From assembly GCA_023404715.1 (NCBI GenBank), contig JAEYAR010000093.1:1-64000 (forward strand): a stretch of 64,000 nucleotides of DNA, read 5' to 3'. This document shows, one piece after another, positions 55,425 through 63,945 of this stretch. The DNA is from Bacillota bacterium. GTDB lineage: Bacteria; Bacillota; Clostridia; Christensenellales; Aristaeellaceae. A program made the translations under genes and the position numbers. Each line of letters starts with the position of its first letter. The stretch's first letter is position 1. The notes beneath the pieces are model-generated. The model had not been told where the DNA came from. It was given only the letters and a program-made list of their open reading frames with translations, and did not search any database.

Positions 55425-56396
55425 TCATTTCACCTCCGGATTGAGTAAATGGCAGGCCGCGTAGCGGCCGGGCTTGATCTCGCGGAATTCCGGAACGGCC
55501 TCGCGGCACTTGTCCGTCGCCTTGGGGCAACGTGGCGCGAAGCGGCATCCGGGCGGCGGGTTCTTCAGTGCCGGCGGGCGGCCCGGGATGCCGACCTTCT
55601 GGCTCTTATCGCCCACGCGCGGCAGCGCGCCGATCAGCATCTGGGTATAGGGGTGAATGGGATCGTTGAAGATATCGTCCGTCTTGCCCAGCTCTACGAA
55701 GCTGCCGGAGTACATGATGCCCATGCGGTTCGTGATCTGGTAGTGCACGCCCATGTCGTGGCTGACGAGCACCAGCGTGTTCTTGAACTGGCGCTGCAGG
55801 CGCATGAGCATCATGAGGATGCCGCGCTGCACGACGACGTCCAGCGCCGTGGTGGGTTCGTCGGCCAGCACCACATTGGGGGACATGAAGGTCGCAAGCG
55901 CGATGATGACGCGCTGGCGCATGCCGCCGGAGAGCTGGAAGGGGAAGGCCTCGAGGATGTCGGGCGAGAGGCCCAGCTCTTCGAGGTACTTGGCCACGCG
56001 CGCAAGCGTCTGCTCCTCGGTTTCGTTCTTGCGGTCTTCCTTGGGGATGGAATCGAGGAACTGACTCTTGAGGCGGGTGATCGGGTTGAGCACGCTCTGC
56101 GCGGCCTGGGGGACGTAGGAGATGTGGTTCCACCAGCTGTTGCGGATCTCGCCCGACTCGTAGGAGAACTTCTTGCCGTTCTTTTCGCCGCTGAGAACCA
56201 CGCGGCCATCGTCAATCTCGAGCGGGAACTCGATGATGTCGTACAGGGTCTTGAGCAGTGTGGACTTGCCGCATCCGGACTCGCCGGCGATGCCGAAAAT
56301 TTCGTTGTCGTAAATTTCGAAGTTCACGTCTTTGACGACGTGCACGTTGCCGTCGATGGTCTTATAGGAGGCGGAAAGATGGTCAATTTTCAGCAT
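55425..56396 (-). CDS. Opp-type ABC transporter ATP-binding protein, OppD-like (glycan operon)
   Basis: A 323-residue ATPase with Walker A GESGCGKST, signature LSGGMRQRVIIALA, Walker B VVLADEPTTALD and H-switch VSHDMGVH. The C-terminal CRFAPRCPKATDKC block is present. It lies 2 bases after the permease stop. Together with the OppF-like protein it energises the importer. Confidence 0.92.
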   Translation of the reverse strand: MLKIDHLSASYKTIDGNVHVVKDVNFEIYDNEIFGIAGESGCGKSTLLKTLYDIIEFPLEIDDGRVVLSGEKNGKKFSYESGEIRNSWWNHISYVPQAAQSVLNPITRLKSQFLDSIPKEDRKNETEEQTLARVAKYLEELGLSPDILEAFPFQLSGGMRQRVIIALATFMSPNVVLADEPTTALDVVVQRGILMMLMRLQRQFKNTLVLVSHDMGVHYQITNRMGIMYSGSFVELGKTDDIFNDPIHPYTQMLIGALPRVGDKSQKVGIPGRPPALKNPPPGCRFAPRCPKATDKCREAVPEFREIKPGRYAACHLLNPEVK

Positions 56397-56398
56397 CT

Positions 56399-57241
56399 TT
56401 ATCTACCTCTCTTCATGGACATATAGTCGTTGTAGCCGGTGATCAGGAGGAACAGACCGATGAAGAGCAGCACGGTCGCGACGATCGGCGAGCCGATCCA
56501 GAACCACTGCTGCGCCATGATGGCGTTGCGGTCGCGGGCCCACTGGATCATGTTGCCCAGGGAGATCAGGTTTGCGGGCGACAGGCCCAGAACCGCCAGG
56601 CTGGACTCGGAGGCGATGGCCGACAGGGTTGCGTTCATGAAGTTGGAGAGGGACCAGCTCAGCGCGTAGGGCAAAATCTCCGTCACGACGATCTGCACCG
56701 AGCCCTCGCCCGAGAACTTGGCGGTGTGGATGAAATCGCGCTCCTTGAGCGTCAGGGCCATGGAGCGGATCTGGCGGCTTGGCCAGGCCCAGGCGAACAT
56801 TGCCAGCACCAGCGCCATCATCACCACGGTGGCCGAGCCCTTCATGAGCGAGGTCATCAGGATCAGGATCGGCAGGGAGGGGATGACCACGAACGTATCG
56901 GTGACGACCATGAGCACGCGGTCGAGCGTGCCGCCGGAGAAACCGGCGATGAGGCCGACGAAGACGCCGACGACCGTGCCGATGGTGGCGACGATGAGGC
57001 CGATGACCAGGGAGTTATGGATGGATTCGATCAGCAGCCACAGGACATCCTGCCCCAAAGAGGTCGTGCCCAGCCAATGATCCGCGCAGGGCAACAGCTT
57101 TTTCGGGTACGTGTTAAAGGCAAAGGGGCTGGTATGCGGGATGAAGTAGACGACAAAGCCGATGAAGAAGAAGAACGCGGTCATGATCAACCCGGCTTTG
57201 AGGCGGCCGTTGGCATTTTTCCAGAATTTTTTCATGTTCAC
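56399..57241 (-). CDS. Opp-type ABC transporter permease, OppC-like (glycan operon)
   Basis: A 280-residue permease with six segments. The docking loop is KERDFIHTAKFSGEGSVQIV and the N-terminal GLIMTAFFFFIGFVVYFI segment follows a basic start. It is slightly shorter than the OppC relative at 18413-19411, lacking the long N-terminal cytoplasmic part. It lies 13 bases after the OppB-like gene. Confidence 0.9.
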   Translation of the reverse strand: MNMKKFWKNANGRLKAGLIMTAFFFFIGFVVYFIPHTSPFAFNTYPKKLLPCADHWLGTTSLGQDVLWLLIESIHNSLVIGLIVATIGTVVGVFVGLIAGFSGGTLDRVLMVVTDTFVVIPSLPILILMTSLMKGSATVVMMALVLAMFAWAWPSRQIRSMALTLKERDFIHTAKFSGEGSVQIVVTEILPYALSWSLSNFMNATLSAIASESSLAVLGLSPANLISLGNMIQWARDRNAIMAQQWFWIGSPIVATVLLFIGLFLLITGYNDYMSMKRGR

Positions 57242-57254
57242 CGTTCCTCCTTTC

Positions 57255-58253
57255 TCAGCTATAACGGATGCGCGGATCGATGAACGGATAGACGAGGTCA
57301 GCGATCAGCGTAGCCGTGGAAATGGCGACAATTGAGATGGTGATACAGCCCAGGATCATGTTATAGTCGGATTGCAGGATCGCATTTTGGATCAGCTTGC
57401 CGACGCCCGGATAACCGAAGATGATCTCGGTCATGATCGAGCCGTTGAATACGCCGCCCAGGCTCATGGCCAGCGCGGTAATCTGCGTCAGGATCGAGTT
57501 GCGGAAGACGTAGTTCCTGCCGATCTTTCCTTCGGACAGACCGCGATAGCGCGCGTAGAGGACGAAATCCTCCTCCGCCGTCGTGCCTGCGAGCGACTTC
57601 ATGGAGATGATCCACCAGCCGGTGCCGACCAGCAGCAGGGAGATGGCGGGCAGCGTGGATGCCTTGATGAGCGAAGCGAGGTATGCGCCAAAGCCGCCCG
57701 ACATGTTAAACGTGGACTGCAGGGGGAACCACTTGAGGATAAAGGCGAAGAATATCTGCAGCACCAGGGCGACGATGAAGTAGGGAATGGGATAAATACA
57801 AATCGCGATGCCCTCCAGAATCTTGGAGGAACGCTTGTTCTTTCTAAAGCCGGCCAGCAGGCCTATGATGTTGCCGACGACCCAGGCCAATATGGTGGAT
57901 GTCAGCGATAAGCCCACCGTATAGGGAAGGTATTGCCAGATGATCGTACCCGTATCGGTCGGATAGCTCATCAGGCTGGGGCCGAAGTCAAAGTGTAGAA
58001 GGCCCTTCCAAAGGAATGAACCGTATTGCTCGAGCAACGAGCCTTCCAGGCCGAACTGTACGCGCAAAGACTTTCTCAGCGCTTCCTTTTGCTCCGGGTC
58101 CATCTGACCGGAACGGGCCTGCATTTGCCCGATCATGTTCTCAACCGGATCAGAAGGGAACATGCGGGGAATAAAAAAGATGAAAGTAACGCCAATCCAA
58201 ATGGTCAGCGCCCACGTCATGAGACGAAGGCCTAAATACTTCCAAAATTTCAC
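57255..58253 (-). CDS. Opp-type ABC transporter permease, OppB-like (glycan operon)
   Basis: A 332-residue permease with six segments and a long periplasm-side loop after the first. The docking loop is DFVLYARYRGLSEGKIGRNY. GTG 58253 is preferred, with AAGGGG 9 bases upstream; GTG 58277 in frame would add eight residues that do not fit the family. It follows the binding-protein gene across a terminator-like hairpin. Confidence 0.9.
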   Translation of the reverse strand: MKFWKYLGLRLMTWALTIWIGVTFIFFIPRMFPSDPVENMIGQMQARSGQMDPEQKEALRKSLRVQFGLEGSLLEQYGSFLWKGLLHFDFGPSLMSYPTDTGTIIWQYLPYTVGLSLTSTILAWVVGNIIGLLAGFRKNKRSSKILEGIAICIYPIPYFIVALVLQIFFAFILKWFPLQSTFNMSGGFGAYLASLIKASTLPAISLLLVGTGWWIISMKSLAGTTAEEDFVLYARYRGLSEGKIGRNYVFRNSILTQITALAMSLGGVFNGSIMTEIIFGYPGVGKLIQNAILQSDYNMILGCITISIVAISTATLIADLVYPFIDPRIRYS

Positions 58254-58377
58254 AGGGTCACACCCCTTCGCTAACACGAATTTTTGTCGGTTGATGGGGA
58301 ATCTGCCGTAGAGACCGGCGCAGATGCTCCGAAGGGGAGGTGACTGCGCGCGTTAAGAATGAAAAGTAAAGAAGAAA

Positions 58378-58407
58378 GCACGCGCCGCCGCAGCGGGCGG
58401 CGCGTGC
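58378..58407 (-). terminator. Attenuator hairpin between binding protein and permease genes
   Basis: GCACGCGCCGCC (58378-58389) pairs perfectly with 58396-58407 around 6 bases; the minus strand continues TTTCTTCTTT. Partial termination here would give more binding protein than membrane subunits, a common feature of ABC importers. Confidence 0.85.
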
Positions 58408-58447
58408 CGTAAGGCTGAGCCCTTTATAGGGCATCCATCTTCAAGTC

Positions 58448-60340
58448 TTACTTGGCCACAGGCGTGATGTGCGGCACGATGTACTTGAAGCAGCTCCACC
58501 ACCACCACGGACCATTGTAGGGATCCTCAGCGCAGGGGTAGCCTTCCCAGTTTGTGCTGTTGGTCGGAACGAACTTGACGCCGGAGTGGAAGCCGATGAA
58601 GGGCATATCCTCGACGGCGGCCTTCAGGAAGTCCATCGCGAGCTCGTAAGCCTTGTCGTCTTCCGGGGACAGCTTCGCCATCTCGTGGATCGCGTTCGTC
58701 GCCACTTCGTTGTTCCAGCGGGTACCCTGGCCGGATCCGCGCTCGCCCAGCGGCACGATCAGGTCGGCATCCCAGCCGTTGATCTGGGAGTAGATGTCCT
58801 TGGTGATACCGCCGGTCGGCCAATAGCCGCCGATTTCGTAGTTGCCGGTCTCGCCGTCGGCGCTCCACACGGCGGAGCTCTTGCTCGTCAGCGTGCAGTT
58901 GAGGCCGAACTTGGTCAGCTGGTCGTACGCAGCCTGCGTGCCGCGGCCAGCCTGCGCCTCAGAGTCAGCGATGTAGGACAGCTCGATGGAGAAGGGCTTG
59001 CCTTCGAAGTACCAGCCGTCGTCCTTCTTCTCAAGGCCGGCCTTGGTCAGCAGCTTGGTGGCGGCTTCCGGATCGTACTTCCAGCAGCCGATGCCGAACA
59101 TGTCGACCAGCGCGTCCTTATCGGTGGGGATGTCATAGCCCTGCGCGGTCAGCGTGGCGGCCATGCGCTCGGCGTATCCGTTGTCGAACGGCTTCACGGT
59201 CGTGCCGTCGCCCAGATCGAGTTCGAACTCCTCGAGCCAAGGCTGCAGGGGCTTGTAGTACAGTTCCTGCATGGCGCTGGTGGCCGTCAGGATCGGCAGG
59301 CAGCTCGCGCGGCCGACGCCGTCAAAGACGTTCATGGAGATTTCGTCGAAGTTCATCGCCAGCGCGATGCCCCAGCGGAAGTCGGCGCTGTCATAGGGCG
59401 CGCCCTTGCCGATGGAGAAGGACAGGCCCTTGGAGCAGGGATCGTCCGAGGTCGCGTACGGGAAGTCCTTGTACCAGCAGGCGATCTTGTCGTTCGCGCT
59501 GGTCATGACCTCGAGCTCTTCGGGGGTGACTTCGCAAAGGATGTCGACCTCGTTGTTGATCATCATCATCTGCTTGGTCGTGGCGTCGCCCAGCGCCTTG
59601 AAGAGGACGTACTTGGCGGAGGGCTGCATGCCGGTCACGACGCCGACGGTGCTGGCCTGCCAATCCTCGCGCAGTTCGTACAGAATCCACTTGCCCAGCG
59701 GGTCAAAGGAATTTACGGTGTACGGGCCGGCGACGACGGGCGCCTCGTCCTTAAACGTGGTGACGTCATCGACCTTGGAATAGACGTGCTCAGGAACGAT
59801 GCGAAGGTCGCAGCCCCAGATCGTGACGCCGAACTTGAGCGTCAGGCGGGGGAAGGATTCCTTCGTCACGAACTTCACGGTGTAATCATCCACCTTTTCG
59901 CAGGAGGCGAAAACGGTGTTGAAGTACGCGCTCTGCGCGATGCCGGGGTTCGTCAGGATCATGTTGAGCGTGAACACGACGTCATCGGCATTGAGGTCTT
60001 CGCCGTCGGACCACTTGATGCCCTGGCGAATCTTCACGGTATGCTCGGTGAAGTCTTCGTTCGAGACGGGCATGCCTTCGGCGATTTCACCGAACTGCTC
60101 GCCCTTTACGGTGTCCATTTCCCATAGGTGGCTCATCATCATCTGATGGATGCCGGAGCCCATCTGGGTGCCCTGCATATAGGGGTTGAACTGGCCGGGG
60201 GTGTCGGTCGGGCTCTGCATTTCGACGATAAGCGTCTCAGCGCGGGGCGTGCCGACGTCGGTCATTTCCTCAGCAAACGCGAAGGAGCTCAAAGAGAAGA
60301 CCATCGCGAGTGCAAGGACGAGAGAGAGGATCTTGCGCAT
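58448..60340 (-). CDS. ABC transporter substrate-binding protein, family 5 (glycan operon)
   Basis: A 630-residue exported binding protein. The signal peptide (about 1-23) ends AFA-E without a lipobox. It has family-5 blocks HTVKIRQGIKWSDGEDLNADDVVF in two parts and FRWGIALAMNFDEI. The ligand-contact region is rich in Trp and Gly at the C-terminus (GPWWWWSCFKY). It is the first gene of the seven-gene minus-strand operon that ends with the GH38 mannosidase, so a mannose-containing oligosaccharide is a likely ligand, by inference. A long leader (about 400 bases) carries repeats. Confidence 0.92.
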   Translation of the reverse strand: MRKILSLVLALAMVFSLSSFAFAEEMTDVGTPRAETLIVEMQSPTDTPGQFNPYMQGTQMGSGIHQMMMSHLWEMDTVKGEQFGEIAEGMPVSNEDFTEHTVKIRQGIKWSDGEDLNADDVVFTLNMILTNPGIAQSAYFNTVFASCEKVDDYTVKFVTKESFPRLTLKFGVTIWGCDLRIVPEHVYSKVDDVTTFKDEAPVVAGPYTVNSFDPLGKWILYELREDWQASTVGVVTGMQPSAKYVLFKALGDATTKQMMMINNEVDILCEVTPEELEVMTSANDKIACWYKDFPYATSDDPCSKGLSFSIGKGAPYDSADFRWGIALAMNFDEISMNVFDGVGRASCLPILTATSAMQELYYKPLQPWLEEFELDLGDGTTVKPFDNGYAERMAATLTAQGYDIPTDKDALVDMFGIGCWKYDPEAATKLLTKAGLEKKDDGWYFEGKPFSIELSYIADSEAQAGRGTQAAYDQLTKFGLNCTLTSKSSAVWSADGETGNYEIGGYWPTGGITKDIYSQINGWDADLIVPLGERGSGQGTRWNNEVATNAIHEMAKLSPEDDKAYELAMDFLKAAVEDMPFIGFHSGVKFVPTNSTNWEGYPCAEDPYNGPWWWWSCFKYIVPHITPVAK

Positions 60341-60363
60341 AGGGTGTTACCTCCTTTTTTGTC

Positions 60364-60547
60364 GCCCCAACCCACGCGGGGGTTGGGGTACGCGTCGGGA
60401 AATTTTCAATTTCCGCGCCGCTAGGCGGCCTTACGGCCTCCCTTTTTGCCGCCCCAACCCACGCGGGGGTTGGGGTACGCGTCGGGAAATTTTCAATTTC
60501 CGCGCCGCTAGGTGGCCTTACGGCCTCCCTTTTTGCCGCCCCAACCC
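60364..60547. repeat. 87-bp tandem repeat with three small hairpins per unit
   Basis: The unit begins GCCCCAACCC at 60364, repeats at 60451 with very few changes, and starts again at 60538 before diverging. Each unit contains CCCCAACCC/GGGGTTGGGG, GGAAATT/AATTTCC and GGCCTTACGGCC palindromes. It lies in the leader of the binding-protein gene. Open frames through it are by-products of the repeat. Within the 693-base gap 60341-61033 the rest holds the hairpin and promoters listed separately. Confidence 0.85.
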
Positions 60548-60601
60548 TTATGATAGGGCTGGACGTAGGGCACAAAACGTGTACGTTTTTTGACGGTGCC
60601 G

Positions 60602-60656
60602 CCGGAAGAACCACTGGACGCAACTTTATGCGCAGTGCTTCTTCCGGTGTTTTTTT
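60602..60656 (+). terminator. Orphan terminator-like hairpin on the plus strand
   Basis: CCGGAAGAA (60602-60610) and CACTG (60612-60616) pair with CAGTG (60633-60637) and TTCTTCCGG (60639-60647), with one C-C mismatch, followed by TGTTTTTTT. No plus-strand gene precedes it, so it either ends a small unseen RNA or acts as a structure in the minus-strand leader. Confidence 0.55.
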
Positions 60657-60765
60657 GCGTGTTTCACAAAACGTACGATAAAATTGGATGGTTACGCGCT
60701 GTCGATAAGCGATCTTCGACCCCCTTTTGGTAAGCAATTCCGTGCTTCATTTCGAGCCTAAAATG

Positions 60766-60794
60766 ATCTTAGCACAATGGCGTAAAAAAATCAA
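60766..60794 (-). promoter_or_regulatory. Probable promoter of the glycan importer-mannosidase operon
   Basis: Minus strand TTGATT (60794-60789), 17 bases, TAAGAT (60771-60766). It would give a leader of about 420 bases that includes the hairpin and the 87-bp repeats. Confidence 0.5.
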
Positions 60795-60960
60795 GTTTCT
60801 ATGTGCAAAATCTTCTTTGGGACTAACGCGAAAGCACCGTTTTTGGAAGGCTAAGTTTCCATAAGAATGAATGCAAAAATGCAAAAATCCCTTGATATTC
60901 CTAGGGTTGTATAATGCTTGATTGTTATATAAAGGAAGATAAGAAATTTTGCAAAGTGGG

Positions 60961-61008
60961 TTGACAAATTCAGATGCAGAGTATATACTGAGCATATACG
61001 ATATATAC
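60961..61008 (+). promoter_or_regulatory. Promoter with overlapping palindromic operator, GntR/ABC operon
   Basis: TTGACA (60961-60966), 17 bases, TATACT (60984-60989). GTATAT (60981-60986) and ATATAC (60994-60999) form an inverted repeat with a 7-base centre over the -10 box, with another TATATAC at 61002-61008. The position is right for autorepression by the YtrA-type regulator encoded next. Confidence 0.8.
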
Positions 61009-61033
61009 GGTAGATGCAGATGGAGGCGAGGAG

Positions 61034-61408
61034 ATGGACATCATCCTTTCCCATTCCAGCGAGAAGCCGATCTACGAGCAGATCACGGCGCAGATCAAGC
61101 GCATGATCGCGAGCGGCGAGCTGGCGCCCGGCGAAATGTTGCCCAGCATGCGCGTGCTGGCGCGGGATCTGCGCATCAGCGTGATCACGACCAAGCGGGC
61201 GTATCAGGATTTGGAGCGGGACGGTTTTATCGAGACGGTCGCCGGAAAGGGCAGCTTTGTCGCCGGCAAAAATGCGGAGCTGATCCGCGAGGAAAACCTG
61301 CGGCAGGTAGAAGAGCATTTGGGCCGCGCGGTTGAGACCGCGCGCATGGGCGGTATCACGAAGGTTGAAGTGTTGGAAATGATCGATCTGTTATTTGAGG
61401 AGGAATAG
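61034..61408 (+). CDS. GntR family regulator, YtrA subfamily
   Basis: A 124-residue regulator. It has the N-terminal winged helix (PIYEQITAQIKRMIASGELAPGEMLPS split over two helices, then VITTKRAYQDLERDGFIETVAGKGSFV) and only a short C-terminal dimerisation helix pair, the size and form of the YtrA group. YtrA-type proteins repress their own ABC-transporter operons, as the overlapping operator suggests here. GAGGCGAGGAG lies before ATG 61034. The next gene begins 4 bases after its stop. Confidence 0.92.
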   Translation: MDIILSHSSEKPIYEQITAQIKRMIASGELAPGEMLPSMRVLARDLRISVITTKRAYQDLERDGFIETVAGKGSFVAGKNAELIREENLRQVEEHLGRAVETARMGGITKVEVLEMIDLLFEEE

Positions 61409-61411
61409 GGG

Positions 61412-62272
61412 ATGGCGAATGCGGTACGCATCGAAGGCCTGTGCAAGCAATACGGTTCCTTCGCGCTAAAGGATATGTCGATGACGGTGGAGGCCGGGAC
61501 GATCATGGGCCTCGTAGGCGAAAACGGCGCTGGCAAGACGACGACGATCAAATCGATTTTGGGGCTCGTGCGTCCAGATGCGGGCGGCATCGAGGTGATG
61601 GGGGAAGACGCGCTCGCAAACGGGTATAGGGCGCGCAAGCAGGTGGGCTACGTGCCCGACGAATGCTGCTTTCATACGGTCATGAGCGCGCTAGACGTCG
61701 CCCGCGTCATGCGCGCGCTCTATCCGGGCTGGGAGGACGCGCTGTTTAAGACGTTGATCGGGCGCTTTGGCATCGACCCGAAAAAGCAAATCAAGGATTT
61801 TTCAAAGGGCATGCGCATGAAGCTCTCCATCGCTGCGGCAATGGCGCACCGCCCGAGGCTGCTCATTTTGGATGAGCCGACCGGCGGGCTGGATCCCATC
61901 GCGCGGGACGAGCTGCTGGATATTCTGCAGCAGTTCGTGGAGGATGAAGACCACGCGGTGCTCTTTTCTACCCATATCACGAGCGATTTGGACAAGATCG
62001 CCGACGCGGTGACGTTCCTGCACGAGGGGGAGATCGTATTCTCTGCGCGGCGCGACGAGCTGATGGATACCATGGGCGTCGCGCGCCTGAGCGCGGCGCA
62101 GCTCGCCGGGCTTGGGCCTGACGAAGCGCTGCGGGTCCGTCGCGAAAAATTTGGCTGCGATGCGCTCCTGCGCGACCGGCGGGCGGCCAAGCGTGCGCAC
62201 CCGGATTGGGTGGTAGAGCCTGTGAGCATCGAAGAAATCATGTTAATGATCGTAAAGGGGGACATACGATGA
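61412..62272 (+). CDS. ABC transporter ATP-binding protein, YtrB-like
   Basis: A 286-residue ATPase with Walker A GENGAGKTT, signature FSKGMRMKLSIAAAM, Walker B LLILDEPTGGLD and H-switch FSTHIT. The C-terminal region after residue 210 is the usual variable tail of ABC-2-type exporters. It lies directly after the YtrA-type regulator and overlaps the permease gene by ATGA. Relatives respond to cell-wall-active antibiotics; the cargo here is unknown. Confidence 0.9.
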   Translation: MANAVRIEGLCKQYGSFALKDMSMTVEAGTIMGLVGENGAGKTTTIKSILGLVRPDAGGIEVMGEDALANGYRARKQVGYVPDECCFHTVMSALDVARVMRALYPGWEDALFKTLIGRFGIDPKKQIKDFSKGMRMKLSIAAAMAHRPRLLILDEPTGGLDPIARDELLDILQQFVEDEDHAVLFSTHITSDLDKIADAVTFLHEGEIVFSARRDELMDTMGVARLSAAQLAGLGPDEALRVRREKFGCDALLRDRRAAKRAHPDWVVEPVSIEEIMLMIVKGDIR

Positions 62273-62916
62273 AGGGGCTTTTGCTCAAGGATCTGCTCGT
62301 AGCGGGCAGGCAGGCGAAGACTACGCTGATGATTATCGTAGTATACCTGGTCATCTTTCGCAAAAATGCGCCGGTTCTGGTAGGGCTGGTCTCCATGCTA
62401 GGCATGATGACGGCGATCTCCAGCTTCAGCCATGACGAGGCGGTCAAGTGGCCCGCCTATGCGGCGGCATTGCCGATCCCACGGCGCAATATCGTAGGCG
62501 CAAAGTACGTTCTGAGCTTTGGCATCCTCGCGGCGGGCGTGCTGCTCTCGACGGCCGTGGCGCTGGCCGTCGGCGCGCTCGCCGGCGGCGCGGAGTGGGT
62601 CGAAGTGGTCAGCTCAGCGCTCGGATGTGCGCTGGTGATGGGCTTTATGCTTTGCCTCACGCTGCCGCTGATGTTCCGCTATCCGGTCGAAAAGGCGCGC
62701 ACGTTCATGCTGCTGGCGATGATGGTACCTACGGTCCTCGTGCTGGCGGGCGCGGAAATCCTCTCCGCCCGTACGCAGGCGGGCGCCCTTACGCCGGGCT
62801 TTATCGAGAACTTGCCCTGGGGCGTTCTCTGCGCGGCGCTGGTCGCGTTGCTTGCGCTAAGCGCGCGCATCTCTTACAAAATATCCGTTCGCTTTATGGA
62901 GCGCAAGGAGCTATAG
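62269..62916 (+). CDS. ABC-2 type permease of the GntR/ABC operon
   Basis: A 215-residue membrane protein with six predicted segments, of the ABC2_membrane_5 kind found beside YtrA-type regulators. The first residues, MKGLLLKDLLVAG, are typical of that family. ATG 62269 lies in the ATGA overlap with the ATPase gene; the open frame back to 62206 lies inside that gene. It ends the operon, followed by a terminator 8 bases later. Confidence 0.85.
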   Translation: MKGLLLKDLLVAGRQAKTTLMIIVVYLVIFRKNAPVLVGLVSMLGMMTAISSFSHDEAVKWPAYAAALPIPRRNIVGAKYVLSFGILAAGVLLSTAVALAVGALAGGAEWVEVVSSALGCALVMGFMLCLTLPLMFRYPVEKARTFMLLAMMVPTVLVLAGAEILSARTQAGALTPGFIENLPWGVLCAALVALLALSARISYKISVRFMERKEL

Positions 62917-62924
62917 TTGCGACG

Positions 62925-62963
62925 CGGATTCCGAGGCTTTCACGCTTTGGAATCCGTTTTTTT
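62925..62963 (+). terminator. Intrinsic terminator of the GntR/ABC operon
   Basis: CGGATTCC (62925-62932) pairs with GGAATCCG (62949-62956) around a 16-base loop and is followed by seven T. Confidence 0.85.
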
Positions 62964-62990
62964 AGCGATTGACGCGGAAAAAATTTTTTC

Positions 62991-63019
62991 TTGCGCCTGC
63001 CGCCTAAAACGGATATAAT
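62991..63019 (+). promoter_or_regulatory. Promoter of the ROK gene
   Basis: TTGCGC (62991-62996), 17 bases, TATAAT (63014-63019), then GGAGG and ATG 63052. Confidence 0.75.
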
Positions 63020-63051
63020 GAAGACGACAATCGACCATTCGGAGGATCTTC

Positions 63052-63945
63052 ATGAGAATACTGGCGTTGGATATCGGCGGAACGGCTATCAAATCCGCCC
63101 TATTGAATGGGGCGGGGCACATCCTGAAGGAGGCGGAGACGCCCTCGGAGGCCAAGCAGGGCGGCGCGCGCCTGATGGAGCGCGCAAAGGCCGTTATCGA
63201 CGCCTATGAGGGGTTTGACGCCCTGGGGGTGTCTACGACGGGCCAGGTCGACGCGCGCGCAGGCCGCATCGTCTTTGCCAACGAGAATGTGCCGTCTTAT
63301 ACGGGCATGCAGGTCGCGGACATCCTGCGCGCGCACGCGGGCGTGCCCGTCGCGGTGGAAAACGACGTGAATGCCGCCGCGCTGGGCGAGGCGAGCTTCG
63401 GCGCCGGGCGAGGGGCGCGCGATTTTTTGTGCCTGACGTACGGCACGGGGGTGGGCGGCGCGATCGTGATCGAGGGGCGCATCTTCGGCGGCGCGGACGG
63501 CGTGGCGGGCGAGATAGGTCACATCCTGACGCACCCGGAGGGGCTGCCCTGCGCCTGCGGCCAGCGCGGCTGCTACGAGCAATACGCGTCCGTGAGCGCG
63601 CTGATGCGCGCGGCCCGCGGCGTCTGCCCGGAGCTTCAAGATGGACGCGATCTCTTTGGCCGCATAGCCGCGCGGGCCGATCTGGCGGACGTGGTGGCGT
63701 GTTGGGTACGCGAGGTCGTATACGGGCTCGTCTCCCTCACGCATATCTTTAACCCGTCGCTCATCGTGCTCGGCGGCGGCGTGCTTTCACAGAGCGCAGT
63801 CCTGCGCGCGATCGAGGCGCAGCTGTATCCCAGGCTTATGAACAGCTACTGCGGCGTCAGGCTTGCGAGCGCCCAGCTTGGCAATCAGGCCGGGGTTTAC
63901 GGCGCGTTCGAGCTCGCGCGGCGCGTATTGGAGGGGAAGGCATAA
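63052..63945 (+). CDS. ROK family sugar kinase
   Basis: A 297-residue protein of the ROK family without a DNA-binding domain, so probably a hexokinase-type enzyme (glucose, N-acetylmannosamine or similar). It has the ATP phosphate loop ALDIGGTAIKSAL at the start, catalytic VENDVNAAALGE (Asp), YGTGVGGAIV, and the zinc motif GHILTHPEGLPCACGQRGCYE with the ROK cysteines. The length fits a single-domain kinase. Its stop overlaps the next start by one base, so it is co-transcribed with an RpiR-like regulator, a pairing common in amino-sugar use. Confidence 0.9.
   Translation: MRILALDIGGTAIKSALLNGAGHILKEAETPSEAKQGGARLMERAKAVIDAYEGFDALGVSTTGQVDARAGRIVFANENVPSYTGMQVADILRAHAGVPVAVENDVNAAALGEASFGAGRGARDFLCLTYGTGVGGAIVIEGRIFGGADGVAGEIGHILTHPEGLPCACGQRGCYEQYASVSALMRAARGVCPELQDGRDLFGRIAARADLADVVACWVREVVYGLVSLTHIFNPSLIVLGGGVLSQSAVLRAIEAQLYPRLMNSYCGVRLASAQLGNQAGVYGAFELARRVLEGKA

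Noticed and set aside
60364..60547. CRISPR array
   Set aside because: The repeat is continuous and tandem, without variable spacers, and no cas genes are nearby.
60186..60737. Open frames across the 87-bp repeat on both strands
   Set aside because: Their residues simply repeat with the DNA unit and they have no start context.
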